Positions 53,558 to 61,503 of a stretch of 64,000 nucleotides of DNA are shown here, piece after piece; the first letter of the stretch is position 1; each line of letters begins with the position of its first letter. Source of the DNA: Microvirga zambiensis WSM3693 (GTDB taxonomy: Bacteria > Pseudomonadota > Alphaproteobacteria > Rhizobiales > Beijerinckiaceae). The notes beneath the pieces are model-generated. The model was not told the origin of the DNA, made no database searches, and was given only the letters and a program-made list of their open reading frames with translations. The position numbers and the translations under genes are program-made. Location of the stretch: positions 122,354-186,353 of the forward strand of contig NZ_JAERQD010000008.1 in NCBI RefSeq assembly GCF_016735695.1, written 5' to 3'.

Positions 53558-54532
53558 ATGACCGACTCAAACACTTCAGGCAGCGAATTCGCTTTGGCCA
53601 TTCACGGCGGCGCCGGCACGATCCTGCGCAGCAAGATGACGCCGGAGCGGGAGGCCGCCTACCATGCCGGACTGCGGCGCTCCCTTGATGCCGGGCGGGT
53701 CATTCTCGCCGACGGCGGCAGCGCGCTCGATGCGGTTTCCGCCGCCGTGATGGCGCTCGAGGACGAACCTCTCTTCAATGCCGGCCGCGGCGCCGTCTAC
53801 ACCTCCGCGGGCAAGCAGGAGATGGATGCCGCCGTCATGGATGGCAGCGACCGCTCCGCAGGTGCCGTCGCCGGCATCTGCGGGCCGCGTAATCCGGTTC
53901 TCGCCGCGCGCGCCGTCATGGAACATTCCGGCCACGTTCTGCTGATAGGCGAGAGCGCCATGGAATTCTGCCGCCGGCAGGGGCTCGCCTTCGCTGAGCC
54001 GTCCTATTTCTTCACCGAGCAGCGCTGGCAGGCACTGCAGGAGACGCTGGCCATGCGCCAGGGCGGCGACGAGGACCTCGACGAGTCGCGCAAGCACGGC
54101 ACGGTCGGAGCGGTCGCCCGCGACCGGAACGGTAATCTGGCGGCAGCGACCTCGACCGGTGGCATGACCGCAAAGGCCCCGGGGCGCGTCGGCGACAGCC
54201 CGGTGATCGGCGCGGGAACCTGGGCAGACAATGAGACCTGCGCGGTCTCCGCCACTGGCCACGGCGAAATCTTCATCCGCTATGCCGCCGCCCATGAGAT
54301 CGCCTCCCGCATGCGCTATGCCGGCCAGACCCTGGACGACGCCGCGCGGGCCGTGGTGATCGACATGCTGGCGCCGGCGGGCGGTTCCGGTGGCATCATC
54401 GCCGTCGATCATGCGGGCCATGTTTCCCTGCCCTTCAACTGCTCCGGCATGTATCGCGGCGTCGTCAAAGACGACGGCAGGCTTCTCACCGCGATCTATG
54501 ACGAACCGCTGATCGACTTCCGCAATGCCTAA
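53558..54532 (+). CDS. iaaA: Isoaspartyl peptidase / L-asparaginase, Ntn hydrolase
   Basis: The 324-residue protein follows plant-type asparaginases. It opens ALAIHGGAGTILR, and NAGRGAVYTSAGKQEMDAAVMDG (partial landmark NAGRGAVYT) precedes the self-cleavage site before Thr182 in KHGTVGAVARD. GGMTAKAPGRVGDSP and YAAAHEIA complete the pocket. It hydrolyses beta-aspartyl dipeptides, and L-asparagine more weakly. It starts three bases after the P1 peptidase gene and is the last gene of the operon. Confidence 0.93.
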   Translation: MTDSNTSGSEFALAIHGGAGTILRSKMTPEREAAYHAGLRRSLDAGRVILADGGSALDAVSAAVMALEDEPLFNAGRGAVYTSAGKQEMDAAVMDGSDRSAGAVAGICGPRNPVLAARAVMEHSGHVLLIGESAMEFCRRQGLAFAEPSYFFTEQRWQALQETLAMRQGGDEDLDESRKHGTVGAVARDRNGNLAAATSTGGMTAKAPGRVGDSPVIGAGTWADNETCAVSATGHGEIFIRYAAAHEIASRMRYAGQTLDDAARAVVIDMLAPAGGSGGIIAVDHAGHVSLPFNCSGMYRGVVKDDGRLLTAIYDEPLIDFRNA

Positions 54533-54619
54533 CAACGAGGCAGCCGTGGTGCGAAGAGGGCATTGAACTGGAGGGCTCCCGGATGGATGATCGCGTGGCT
54601 TATCAAGGGAGAGCCTATC

Positions 54620-55576
54620 GTGATCTCGAAAGCCATCTCATCAGCAGTCTTCCTCACAAGCACTCTCGTTTTTTCGGCCACACTGGCACAACAGCCCGCA
54701 CAGCAGCCGCCGGGGCTCTGGTCCATCTATGAACAAAGTATCAAAGGCGCGAAGCATATCGACCTGACCCATGCCTTCGCGCCTGTCCAACCGGTCTGGC
54801 CGGGCTTCGGGCACGCGGAATTCAAGGCCACGACGGCCGGCGCCGATATCCCGGGCTATGTTCAGAAGGGCGATGAATACACCTATGCCAAGCACGGGTT
54901 CGTCGCGACGAGCTACGCGCTTACGACGGACCAATACGGCACGCAGCTCGATCCGCCCGCGCATTGGGACGAATATGGGGCTACGATCAGCGATCTTCCG
55001 CCCACCTACGCCGTCCGTCCGCTCGTGGTGATCCCGATCCAGGATAAGGTAGCGGCCGATCCGGGCTATCACATGAGCGTTCAGGATATACGGGATTGGG
55101 AAAGCCGGAACGGGCGGATCCCGGAAGGCGCCGTCGTGATGGTCCGCTCGGATTGGTACAAAGGCTGGAACGATACATCCCGCTTCGCATCGAAGCCGCA
55201 TCCGGGCGTCAGCCTCGACGCGCTCAAGTTCCTGCACCTCGAGCGCAAGATCCTGTTCCATGGGCACGAGCCCCTCGACACGGATACGACGCCGACGCTG
55301 GAAGGCGAAGCCTGGCTTCTGCACAACCACTACACCCAGGCCGAGGGCGTCGCCAATCTCGACAAGGTGCCGGAGGCCGGCGCCCTCATCTCCATCGGCT
55401 TCGCCAAGCCGCTCGGCGGCACGGGGGGCTATGCCCGCTACATCGCCATTGCGCCCGCCGACTGGTCTCAGGGTGTGACGGTGGCAGATGCACCGGGAGC
55501 CCCTCTGCCGAAGCAGACCGCGCCTCTGCGCCGGGATGAGAAAGGCGTCATGCGTCCGCAGGCAGGCGCGAAGTGA
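54620..55576 (+). CDS. Secreted cyclase-family metal-dependent hydrolase (kynurenine formamidase-like)
   Basis: I choose the GTG at 54620: it has AGGGAG upstream and gives a clean Sec signal peptide (ISKAISSAVFLTST, cleavage after ATLA), 318 residues. An ATG at 54587 is possible. The mature part has HIDLTHAFAPVQPVWPGF, as at the start of the cyclase family (PF04199). The metal motif HxGTHxDxPxH is changed to YGTQLDPPAHW, with Gln in place of the central His, and a second site has HGHEPLDTD. It probably hydrolyses an amide or ester in the periplasm. It stands 87 bases after iaaA and is likely a separate unit. Confidence 0.8.
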   Translation: MISKAISSAVFLTSTLVFSATLAQQPAQQPPGLWSIYEQSIKGAKHIDLTHAFAPVQPVWPGFGHAEFKATTAGADIPGYVQKGDEYTYAKHGFVATSYALTTDQYGTQLDPPAHWDEYGATISDLPPTYAVRPLVVIPIQDKVAADPGYHMSVQDIRDWESRNGRIPEGAVVMVRSDWYKGWNDTSRFASKPHPGVSLDALKFLHLERKILFHGHEPLDTDTTPTLEGEAWLLHNHYTQAEGVANLDKVPEAGALISIGFAKPLGGTGGYARYIAIAPADWSQGVTVADAPGAPLPKQTAPLRRDEKGVMRPQAGAK

Positions 55577-55585
55577 GGTGAATAC

Positions 55586-55614
55586 GTGAAAGGGCCGGAT
55601 CTCGGCCCTTTCAC
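55586..55614 (+). terminator. Hairpin after the cyclase-family gene
   Basis: GTGAAAGGGCCG and CGGCCCTTTCAC pair perfectly (12 base pairs) around GATCT, ten bases after the stop. No T run follows, so termination may be incomplete or Rho-assisted. Confidence 0.55.
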
Positions 55615-55703
55615 CCGAAACTGCACCTCGCGATGGCTATTCCCTCCCTTGAGGATCCGCCTATATCCCACCCGTTCCGAAGCCGCCTGAAGGGGAGAGC
55701 TCC

Positions 55704-56558
55704 ATGCCGCTCAACGACAACGCCGTCTGGTTCATCACTGGTTGCTCGACCGGATTCGGGCGGGAACTCGCGCAGATCGTGCTGAAGCGCGGCTGGCGTG
55801 CCGTGGTGACCGCGCGCGATGTCGGCCGGGTTCAGGATCTGGCGCAGGGATACGAAGACAAGGCCCTCGCCCTCGCGCTCGACGTCACGAAGCAAGACCA
55901 GATCGCCAAGGCCGTCAAGCAGGCGGAAGATCGCTTCGGTGCCATCGACGTGCTCGTGAATAACGCCGGCTACGGCTATCAGGCCTCCATCGAGGAAGGC
56001 GATGATGCGGAGATCAGGGCGCAGTTCGACACCAATGTCTTCGGCCTTGCGGCCATGACGCGCGCGGTGCTTCCGGGCATGCGGGCCCGCCGCCGCGGGC
56101 ATATCGTCAACATTTCATCCCAGGCAGGTTTCATCGGCTACCCGGGCTCCGGCTATTATGCCGCCACCAAGCACGCCGTCGAAGGGTTGTCCGACGCCTT
56201 GGCCAAGGAGGTTGCGCCGCTCGGCATCAAGGTGACCTGCGTCGAGCCCGGACCGTTCCGCACCGATTGGGCCGGCCGTTCCCTGCAGCAGCGACGCCCG
56301 ACGATCGCGGATTACCGGGACACGGTCGGCGCGCGGCTTGAAACGACGGCGAACTACAGCGGTCAGCAGCCGGGCGATCCCGTGCGGGCCGCGGAGGCGA
56401 TCGTCAAGGCGGTGGAGGCGCAAGATCCGCCGAAGCATCTCGTGCTGGGCGCCATTGCGCTCGATGGAATTCGGGAAAAGCTGAACGAGACGCTTGCCGA
56501 GATCGACGCCTGGGCCGAGACAAGCCGGGGAGCTGACTATCCGGAGAGCGACCGCTAG
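55704..56558 (+). CDS. SDR family oxidoreductase (classical)
   Basis: The 284-residue protein carries FITGCSTGFGRELAQIVL (cofactor loop), VNNAGYG, a Ser in VNISSQAG and the active-site pair in YYAATKHAVEG. The Arg in VVTARDVG after strand two favours NADP. The C-terminal part is longer than in minimal SDRs and resembles the DltE/oxidoreductase group. The substrate is unknown and the gene stands alone. Confidence 0.88.
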   Translation: MPLNDNAVWFITGCSTGFGRELAQIVLKRGWRAVVTARDVGRVQDLAQGYEDKALALALDVTKQDQIAKAVKQAEDRFGAIDVLVNNAGYGYQASIEEGDDAEIRAQFDTNVFGLAAMTRAVLPGMRARRRGHIVNISSQAGFIGYPGSGYYAATKHAVEGLSDALAKEVAPLGIKVTCVEPGPFRTDWAGRSLQQRRPTIADYRDTVGARLETTANYSGQQPGDPVRAAEAIVKAVEAQDPPKHLVLGAIALDGIREKLNETLAEIDAWAETSRGADYPESDR

Positions 56559-56664
56559 CAACCGGTTTGCAATGACCGCGGGATAGGAGCTATCACGGGG
56601 CATCGTCTTGCATGGGATGCTCACTGCATCATGCGTTTCATCGACCTAAGGGAGTCCATTGGCC

Positions 56665-57123
56665 ATGAGCCTTGAATCCGTCCGCGCGTTTCTGGCTCGG
56701 AAAGCCCCGGATATCGAGATCATCGAGATGCAGACCAGCACCGCCACCGTGACCCAGGCGGCGGAAGCGCATGGCGTCGAGCCCGAGAAGATCGCCAAGA
56801 CCTTGTCACCACGTGTCGGCGAGCGCAATTTCCTCGTAGTTACGAGCGGCACCGCGCGGCTCGACAACCGCAAGGTTAAGTCCACTTTCGGCGGCAAGGC
56901 CTCGATGCTCGATGCGCAGCAGGTCCTCGCCCTGACGGGCCATCCGGTGGGTGGGGTCTGCCCCTTCGGCCTGGCGACGCCCCTGCCTGTTTATTGCGAC
57001 ATCTCCCTGAAGGCCTTCGAAGAGGTCGTGCCGGCGGCGGGCTCGATCCATGCGGCCGTGCGCATCGATCCGAAGCGCATGGCGGATCTCGTCGGGGCCG
57101 ACTGGGTCGATGTCTGCCAGTAG
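56665..57123 (+). CDS. YbaK/EbsC-type aminoacyl-tRNA deacylase
   Basis: The protein has 152 residues from the ATG at 56665 (a TTG two codons earlier is possible). The family fold is shown by AEAHGVEPEKIAKTLSPRVG and LDNRKVKSTFGGKASML, and HPVGGVCPFGL with the loop near the substrate pocket. These proteins hydrolyse mischarged tRNAs such as Cys- or Ala-tRNA(Pro) in trans. It stands alone on the plus strand and converges with the RTX gene. Confidence 0.88.
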   Translation: MSLESVRAFLARKAPDIEIIEMQTSTATVTQAAEAHGVEPEKIAKTLSPRVGERNFLVVTSGTARLDNRKVKSTFGGKASMLDAQQVLALTGHPVGGVCPFGLATPLPVYCDISLKAFEEVVPAAGSIHAAVRIDPKRMADLVGADWVDVCQ

Positions 57124-57150
57124 CTTCGGCAATTCGCCGTAGGCGATAGG

Positions 57151-58731
57151 CTAAATGACGTAGAAATCCTTATCGGTCAGCGCGAGACCGGATTTCAGCT
57201 TGAAGAACAGGATCGCCTTGTATTTCGTCCCCGACCCGTCGGCATCATAAGACAGATAGCCGTTCTTCTTGTTGTAGATGAGATAGTCGTTCCCATCCTG
57301 CGCCTTGCTGCCGATTGTGAAGAAATCCGGGTTCAGCTTTCCCGCCTTCCCCAGTTTCTTGAAGATGCTGTTCTCCAGCCGGATCGTATCGTCCTTGACG
57401 TTGAAGTCCTTGATCGTATCGACATTGGTCTTCGCATTCAGCGCATTCTTGAAGACGAACGAGTCCTTTCCCCAGCCACCATACAGGGTGTCCTTGCCTG
57501 CGCCGCCGTCGAGATAATCGTTGCCGGCATCGCCGTAGAGCGTATCGTTGCCGTCGCCGCCCTGGAGGGTCTCGGCATTCGCTCCACCATAGAGAGTGTC
57601 GTTCCCGCTCTGGCCCATGAGCCGGTTATTTCCCGTTCCGCCATAGAGAAGATCGTTGCCGGCGCCACCATCGAGCGTATCGTTTCCGACATCGCCATAG
57701 AGCCTGTCGTTGTCGTCATCCCCGCTCAGAAAATCGTTTCCGATTCCGCCATAGAGAAGATCCTGCCCGCCGCCGCCGAAGATCCGGTCGTTCCCGCCGT
57801 CGCCGTAGAGGCTGTCATTGCCGTCGAGCCCATGGATCTCATTGGCACCCAGGTTGCCGAAGATCTCGTTCGCCAGCGCATTCCCGACCAGGTTGATGGC
57901 GAAGGTCCCCCCTGCGGCCTTCAGCACCTCGACATTCGCACCCAGCGCGTAGGACGCACTGGCGATGACCGTATCATAGCCCTGCCCGGCTTCTTCCCAG
58001 ACCAAGTCGGATGCGTTGTCGACGATGTAGAGATCGTCGCCCGCCCCGCCGATCAGCATATCGACGCCGCCCTTGCCATCGAGCGTGTCATTGCCCGAGG
58101 TGCCTTCGATGCGATTGTTGAATTCATTGCCTGTCAGAGACAGAGCACTGGCATTTGCGACGGCTTTGAGTTCCTCGATCTCGGCACCCGCCGCCATTGC
58201 GAAGCTGGCGCTCGTCCACACCACGTCGTGGCCGCCGCCCGGAGCCTCGATTACACGGTCGTCCATGTTGTCGACGAAATACGTGTCATTGCCCGACCCA
58301 CCGTCGAGCGTATCGGCCCCGTCCCCACCATCGAGCGTGTCATTCCCGGCATACCCCTCCATGTAGTCGCCATGAGAGGAGCCGGTAAGGCGATCGTCGC
58401 CTTTCATGATAGCAATTGCAGCCGCATCGCCGAGCTGGTGGAACATCTCTAGATTGTCAAAGGTGAAGAGAATGGCGCCACCCTGTTCACCATAGGTCAG
58501 CCAAGACGTATTCTGCGAGCTGAAGCGCAGGTAAGAGACCTGCCCGCCCGCTTCGGAAACAGCCACCCCCTCGTAGAATGAGTCATACCGAAGGTTGCCG
58601 GCCTGGACGCTGAAGGTCGCCGTCTGTCGACCATCCTCCGTACGTTCGTCGACGTTGCCAATAACGCCCTTGAAAAAATCCCGCAGCCGAAGGCCAAATG
58701 GCATAGCGTTACTGAACGTGACAACGGCCAT
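57151..58731 (-). CDS. RTX (hemolysin-type Ca-binding repeat) protein, type I secretion substrate
   Basis: The 526-residue protein has a unique N-terminal part (1-110), then blocks of the nonapeptide GGxGxDxLx at about 115-160, 205-240 and 300-410, including GNDTLYGDAGNDYLDGGAG. Between the blocks are segments like DVVWTSASFAMAAGAEIEEL, common in such proteins. The C-terminal 110 residues (NAKTNVDTIKDFNVKDDTI to KDFYVI) are clearly related to those of the RTX protein at 1836-5072. There is no catalytic domain, so it may be a Ca-dependent surface or matrix protein. No type I transporter is in the window. Confidence 0.88.
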   Translation of the reverse strand: MAVVTFSNAMPFGLRLRDFFKGVIGNVDERTEDGRQTATFSVQAGNLRYDSFYEGVAVSEAGGQVSYLRFSSQNTSWLTYGEQGGAILFTFDNLEMFHQLGDAAAIAIMKGDDRLTGSSHGDYMEGYAGNDTLDGGDGADTLDGGSGNDTYFVDNMDDRVIEAPGGGHDVVWTSASFAMAAGAEIEELKAVANASALSLTGNEFNNRIEGTSGNDTLDGKGGVDMLIGGAGDDLYIVDNASDLVWEEAGQGYDTVIASASYALGANVEVLKAAGGTFAINLVGNALANEIFGNLGANEIHGLDGNDSLYGDGGNDRIFGGGGQDLLYGGIGNDFLSGDDDNDRLYGDVGNDTLDGGAGNDLLYGGTGNNRLMGQSGNDTLYGGANAETLQGGDGNDTLYGDAGNDYLDGGAGKDTLYGGWGKDSFVFKNALNAKTNVDTIKDFNVKDDTIRLENSIFKKLGKAGKLNPDFFTIGSKAQDGNDYLIYNKKNGYLSYDADGSGTKYKAILFFKLKSGLALTDKDFYVI

Positions 58732-58911
58732 CGTCGGGTTCCAGGGGACTTTCAGAGGCCGCGTCCATAAGCAATCTGGATCAGGCTCGTTTTCAATCGC
58801 AGCCCAGCCACCGCTTGGCGGTATCTGAGCAAATGCCGGCAGAAATTAAAGGTGGATTTCCAAGACTAGAGCGGAATATTTAACCTCCGCCCATCCCGAT
58901 TGCAATGAAAC

Positions 58912-58935
58912 CCCGGCGGAGTCTCCTCCGCCGGG
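58912..58935 (-). terminator. Hairpin after the glycerophosphodiesterase gene
   Basis: CCCGGCGGAG and CTCCGCCGGG form a perfect 10-base-pair stem with a four-base loop. On the minus strand it is followed by GTTTC, 32 bases after the stop, so it fits a terminator of that gene. Confidence 0.6.
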
Positions 58936-58967
58936 TCTCACATAATCGTCAGCAACAATGTATCGCT

Positions 58968-60116
58968 TCAGCGCGCCTTGACGGCCGTATCGGGGAAGTC
59001 GCTGAACAATCCGTCCACTCCGAGCGCATAGAACGCCTTGTATTCGGCAGCAGGGTCGCCCTTGAAGGACGAGGCCAGGCGCTTCGGCTCATTGCGGAAG
59101 GTCCAGGTGAAGACCTGAAGGCCGGCTGCATGGGCATCCTTCACCACGGATGTCGGTGCGGCAAGAACGCGGTCCTGCTCATCCGTCTTGCCATCGCCGT
59201 TGAGATCGTCCGGCTTTCCGTCGCCGTTCGCGTCGAGCTGCTTGGTCGGTAGGATATACGGCTTCCAGGGAGCCAGGATGTCGGCATAGGAGCGGACCTC
59301 CGTCAACCCCTCCTTCGACAGCAGATCCCTGTAGGTGCGCTTGTCACCGACGACCACGAAATCGTAAGGCTGGGCGTAAGGTGCCGAGAGGACGATGTTG
59401 CCGTCCTTGTCCACGTCCTCCGCATCGAGGAGCTGGGCGAGCTTCACGTCGATCCGCGTGTTCAGGTATTTCAGGTTCGCCACCTCGAAGCTCTGAATCA
59501 CGACCGGCGCTGAGGCACCGCCCCAGCCGGCCTCTTTCAGCAGCGTGACCAGCCGGTCCTCGATGGGCAATCCGATGGCGGCATGGAAAGTCGAGTGCTT
59601 GGTCTCTGGGGCGATGCCGATGACCCTGCCCCTTGCAGCAGCTTCCTTCTTGGCGAGATCGACCACTTCCTGAAGAGTCGGGATCTGGAACTGTCCGTTC
59701 TTCGATTGGTCGCGATCCGCCATCGCCTGCTTGGCACGAAGCTGCTTGATCTCGGCGAGGGTGAAATCGCCGGAGAACCAATCGGTCGTCTCCACGCCAT
59801 CGACCTTGCGGGTGGTCTTGCGGGAGGCAAACTCAGGCCGGTTCGCCACGTCTGTCGTGCCGCTCAGCATCGGCTCGTGCCGGGCGATCAGGACACCGTC
59901 CTTGGTCACGACGAGATCCGGCTCGATGAAGTCGGCCCCCATTTCGATCGCCATCGCATAGGCCTCGAGCGTATGTTCCGGGAGATAGCCGCTCGCCCCA
60001 CGATGGGCGACGACCAGGGTGCGCTCACCGGTCAGCGTCTTCTCCTGAGCGACGGACGACCCGGCCGCCAGCGGAAGGCCAAGTGCCGCCGCTCCCAATA
60101 TTGCCAGATAATTCAT
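58968..60116 (-). CDS. Periplasmic glycerophosphodiester phosphodiesterase with Ca-loop-like insert
   Basis: The protein has 382 residues from the ATG at 60116, which has GGAGG at ideal distance; the ATG two codons earlier is too close. A Sec signal peptide ends near GSSVAQ. The catalytic motifs of the GDPD family are VVAHRGASGYLPEHT (His38), FIEPDLVVTKDG (Glu65, Asp67) and IARHEPML (His80). It splits glycerophosphodiesters to glycerol-3-phosphate and an alcohol. Residues about 295-316 hold two EF-hand-like loops (DANGDGKPDD and LNGDGKTDEQD), unusual inside this fold. The length and secretion fit the GlpQ type. Confidence 0.9.
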   Translation of the reverse strand: MNYLAILGAAALGLPLAAGSSVAQEKTLTGERTLVVAHRGASGYLPEHTLEAYAMAIEMGADFIEPDLVVTKDGVLIARHEPMLSGTTDVANRPEFASRKTTRKVDGVETTDWFSGDFTLAEIKQLRAKQAMADRDQSKNGQFQIPTLQEVVDLAKKEAAARGRVIGIAPETKHSTFHAAIGLPIEDRLVTLLKEAGWGGASAPVVIQSFEVANLKYLNTRIDVKLAQLLDAEDVDKDGNIVLSAPYAQPYDFVVVGDKRTYRDLLSKEGLTEVRSYADILAPWKPYILPTKQLDANGDGKPDDLNGDGKTDEQDRVLAAPTSVVKDAHAAGLQVFTWTFRNEPKRLASSFKGDPAAEYKAFYALGVDGLFSDFPDTAVKAR

Positions 60117-60220
60117 GGACATTCCTCCTGCGCAGCGTCTCTAGCGGCGTTTCTATGACGCCGTGATGAAACCGATTATGTAGCTGGAACATCCCTGGGG
60201 GAAGATCTGAGCCGGCCCGC

Positions 60221-61501
60221 TCACGAGTGCTGCGGCAGGGGCTGCGGGCGCTGCGCATCCGCCCTCCCAGCGATCGGTGCTGAAACACCTCGGCTCAGCG
60301 TGGCGATCGGAGCAGCGGCAAGAACGATGAGCGAAGCAGCCAGGCCGAAATAGGCGCCGTAGCCGAAATTCTGGGCGATCCAGCCCGCACCGATGCCGCC
60401 GATCATGCTGACGAGCGCATCCATGCATTGCAGGAGGGTGAAATCGATGCCAGCCTGGCGCGGGTCCGAAAGCCCCATGAACTGGGCATAGAGCGCCACG
60501 AAGCCGAGGGCCAGAATGGCGGAGGAACTCGCCAGGGCCAGGGCGAGCAGAAGCCACTGGGATGTTCCTCCGGCCCACGCCGCCGCCGCCAGCCCTGCCA
60601 GTGCCATCGCCTGCAGCCCAAGGGAAAGAACTATGACCAGCCGTGCGCCCCAAAGGCGGACAAGGGCTCCGCCCAGAAGAGCGCAGCCGAAGCCGACGAT
60701 CATGCCGCCGGCTCCGTTGACGATCCCCAGCGAATTCAGGTCGAGGCCGGAATCCACAAGGAACGGCCCGAGCATCACCAGGCCCCATTTCTGCGACAGC
60801 GCGTAGAGAGCGGACAGCGCCAGCCCCTTGCGCATCACGCTGCGGTTCAGCGCGTCGCGCAGCGACGGCTTGTGCAGGCGCGCGGATTTGGGTGTGACCG
60901 GTGGCGACCGGACGAAGGGCAGCCCCAGCAGCACCAGCATGATCGCCATGACGATCATCGCCTGCGCCCAGTCGATCCTGGCGACGAGCACGAGGAATAG
61001 CCCGGAGCCGATGGCGGATCCGAGATAGGCCCCGCCCACCTGAGCGGCATTGCCCCAGCCGTGGTATCGTTCGGACAGGCTCTCGACCGCATGGCCATCG
61101 CAGGCGATGTCCACGGTGGAGGCGGCGAATGCGACCACGATGAAGATCGCCATGAGCGACACGAAGCTCGTCGGACCGATGCCGGCGGCCAGAACGAAGC
61201 AAATGGCCGTAATCAGCCCGCCGACGAAGACGATGGAGCGTGAACGGCTCGGCCCAGTCTCCGGCAGGCGATAGCGCTCGATCATCGGCGCCCAGAGGAA
61301 CTTCAAAACCCACGGCAGAACCGCGAGATAGGTCAGTCCGATCTGATCGAGAGGCAGGCCCCGATCACGGAGAACACTCGGAAGCGCAGTGAATGTCACG
61401 CCTCCGACGATGCTCTGTCCGACATACAATCCGCCTATCGACAGGACGATGGCGAGCGGCGAACCGAGACCCCGCCCGATCCGCGCCTTCGCGGCGGCCA
61501 T
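60221..61501 (-). CDS. MFS transporter, RhtX/FptX-like siderophore importer (probable)
   Basis: The protein has 426 residues from the ATG at 61501, six bases after an AGGTGG; a GTG three codons earlier lies in the receptor gene. It has about twelve membrane segments, starting SPLAIVLSIGGLYVGQSI, and a central basic loop. The landmarks LPWVLKFLWAPMIERYRLP and DIACDGHAVE resemble the AmpG/RhtX branch of the MFS. Because it starts directly after a TonB-dependent receptor gene on the same strand, a role as single-component ferric-siderophore importer at the inner membrane is likely. AmpG-like import of muropeptides is the alternative. Confidence 0.8.
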   Translation of the reverse strand: MAAAKARIGRGLGSPLAIVLSIGGLYVGQSIVGGVTFTALPSVLRDRGLPLDQIGLTYLAVLPWVLKFLWAPMIERYRLPETGPSRSRSIVFVGGLITAICFVLAAGIGPTSFVSLMAIFIVVAFAASTVDIACDGHAVESLSERYHGWGNAAQVGGAYLGSAIGSGLFLVLVARIDWAQAMIVMAIMLVLLGLPFVRSPPVTPKSARLHKPSLRDALNRSVMRKGLALSALYALSQKWGLVMLGPFLVDSGLDLNSLGIVNGAGGMIVGFGCALLGGALVRLWGARLVIVLSLGLQAMALAGLAAAAWAGGTSQWLLLALALASSSAILALGFVALYAQFMGLSDPRQAGIDFTLLQCMDALVSMIGGIGAGWIAQNFGYGAYFGLAASLIVLAAAPIATLSRGVSAPIAGRADAQRPQPLPQHS

Positions 61502-61503
61502 CG

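Noticed and set aside
57438..58397. Regularly spaced short repeats that might suggest a tandem DNA repeat or CRISPR array
   Set aside because: The periodicity is of 27 bases and comes from the RTX nonapeptide codons; the units differ in sequence and lie in frame.
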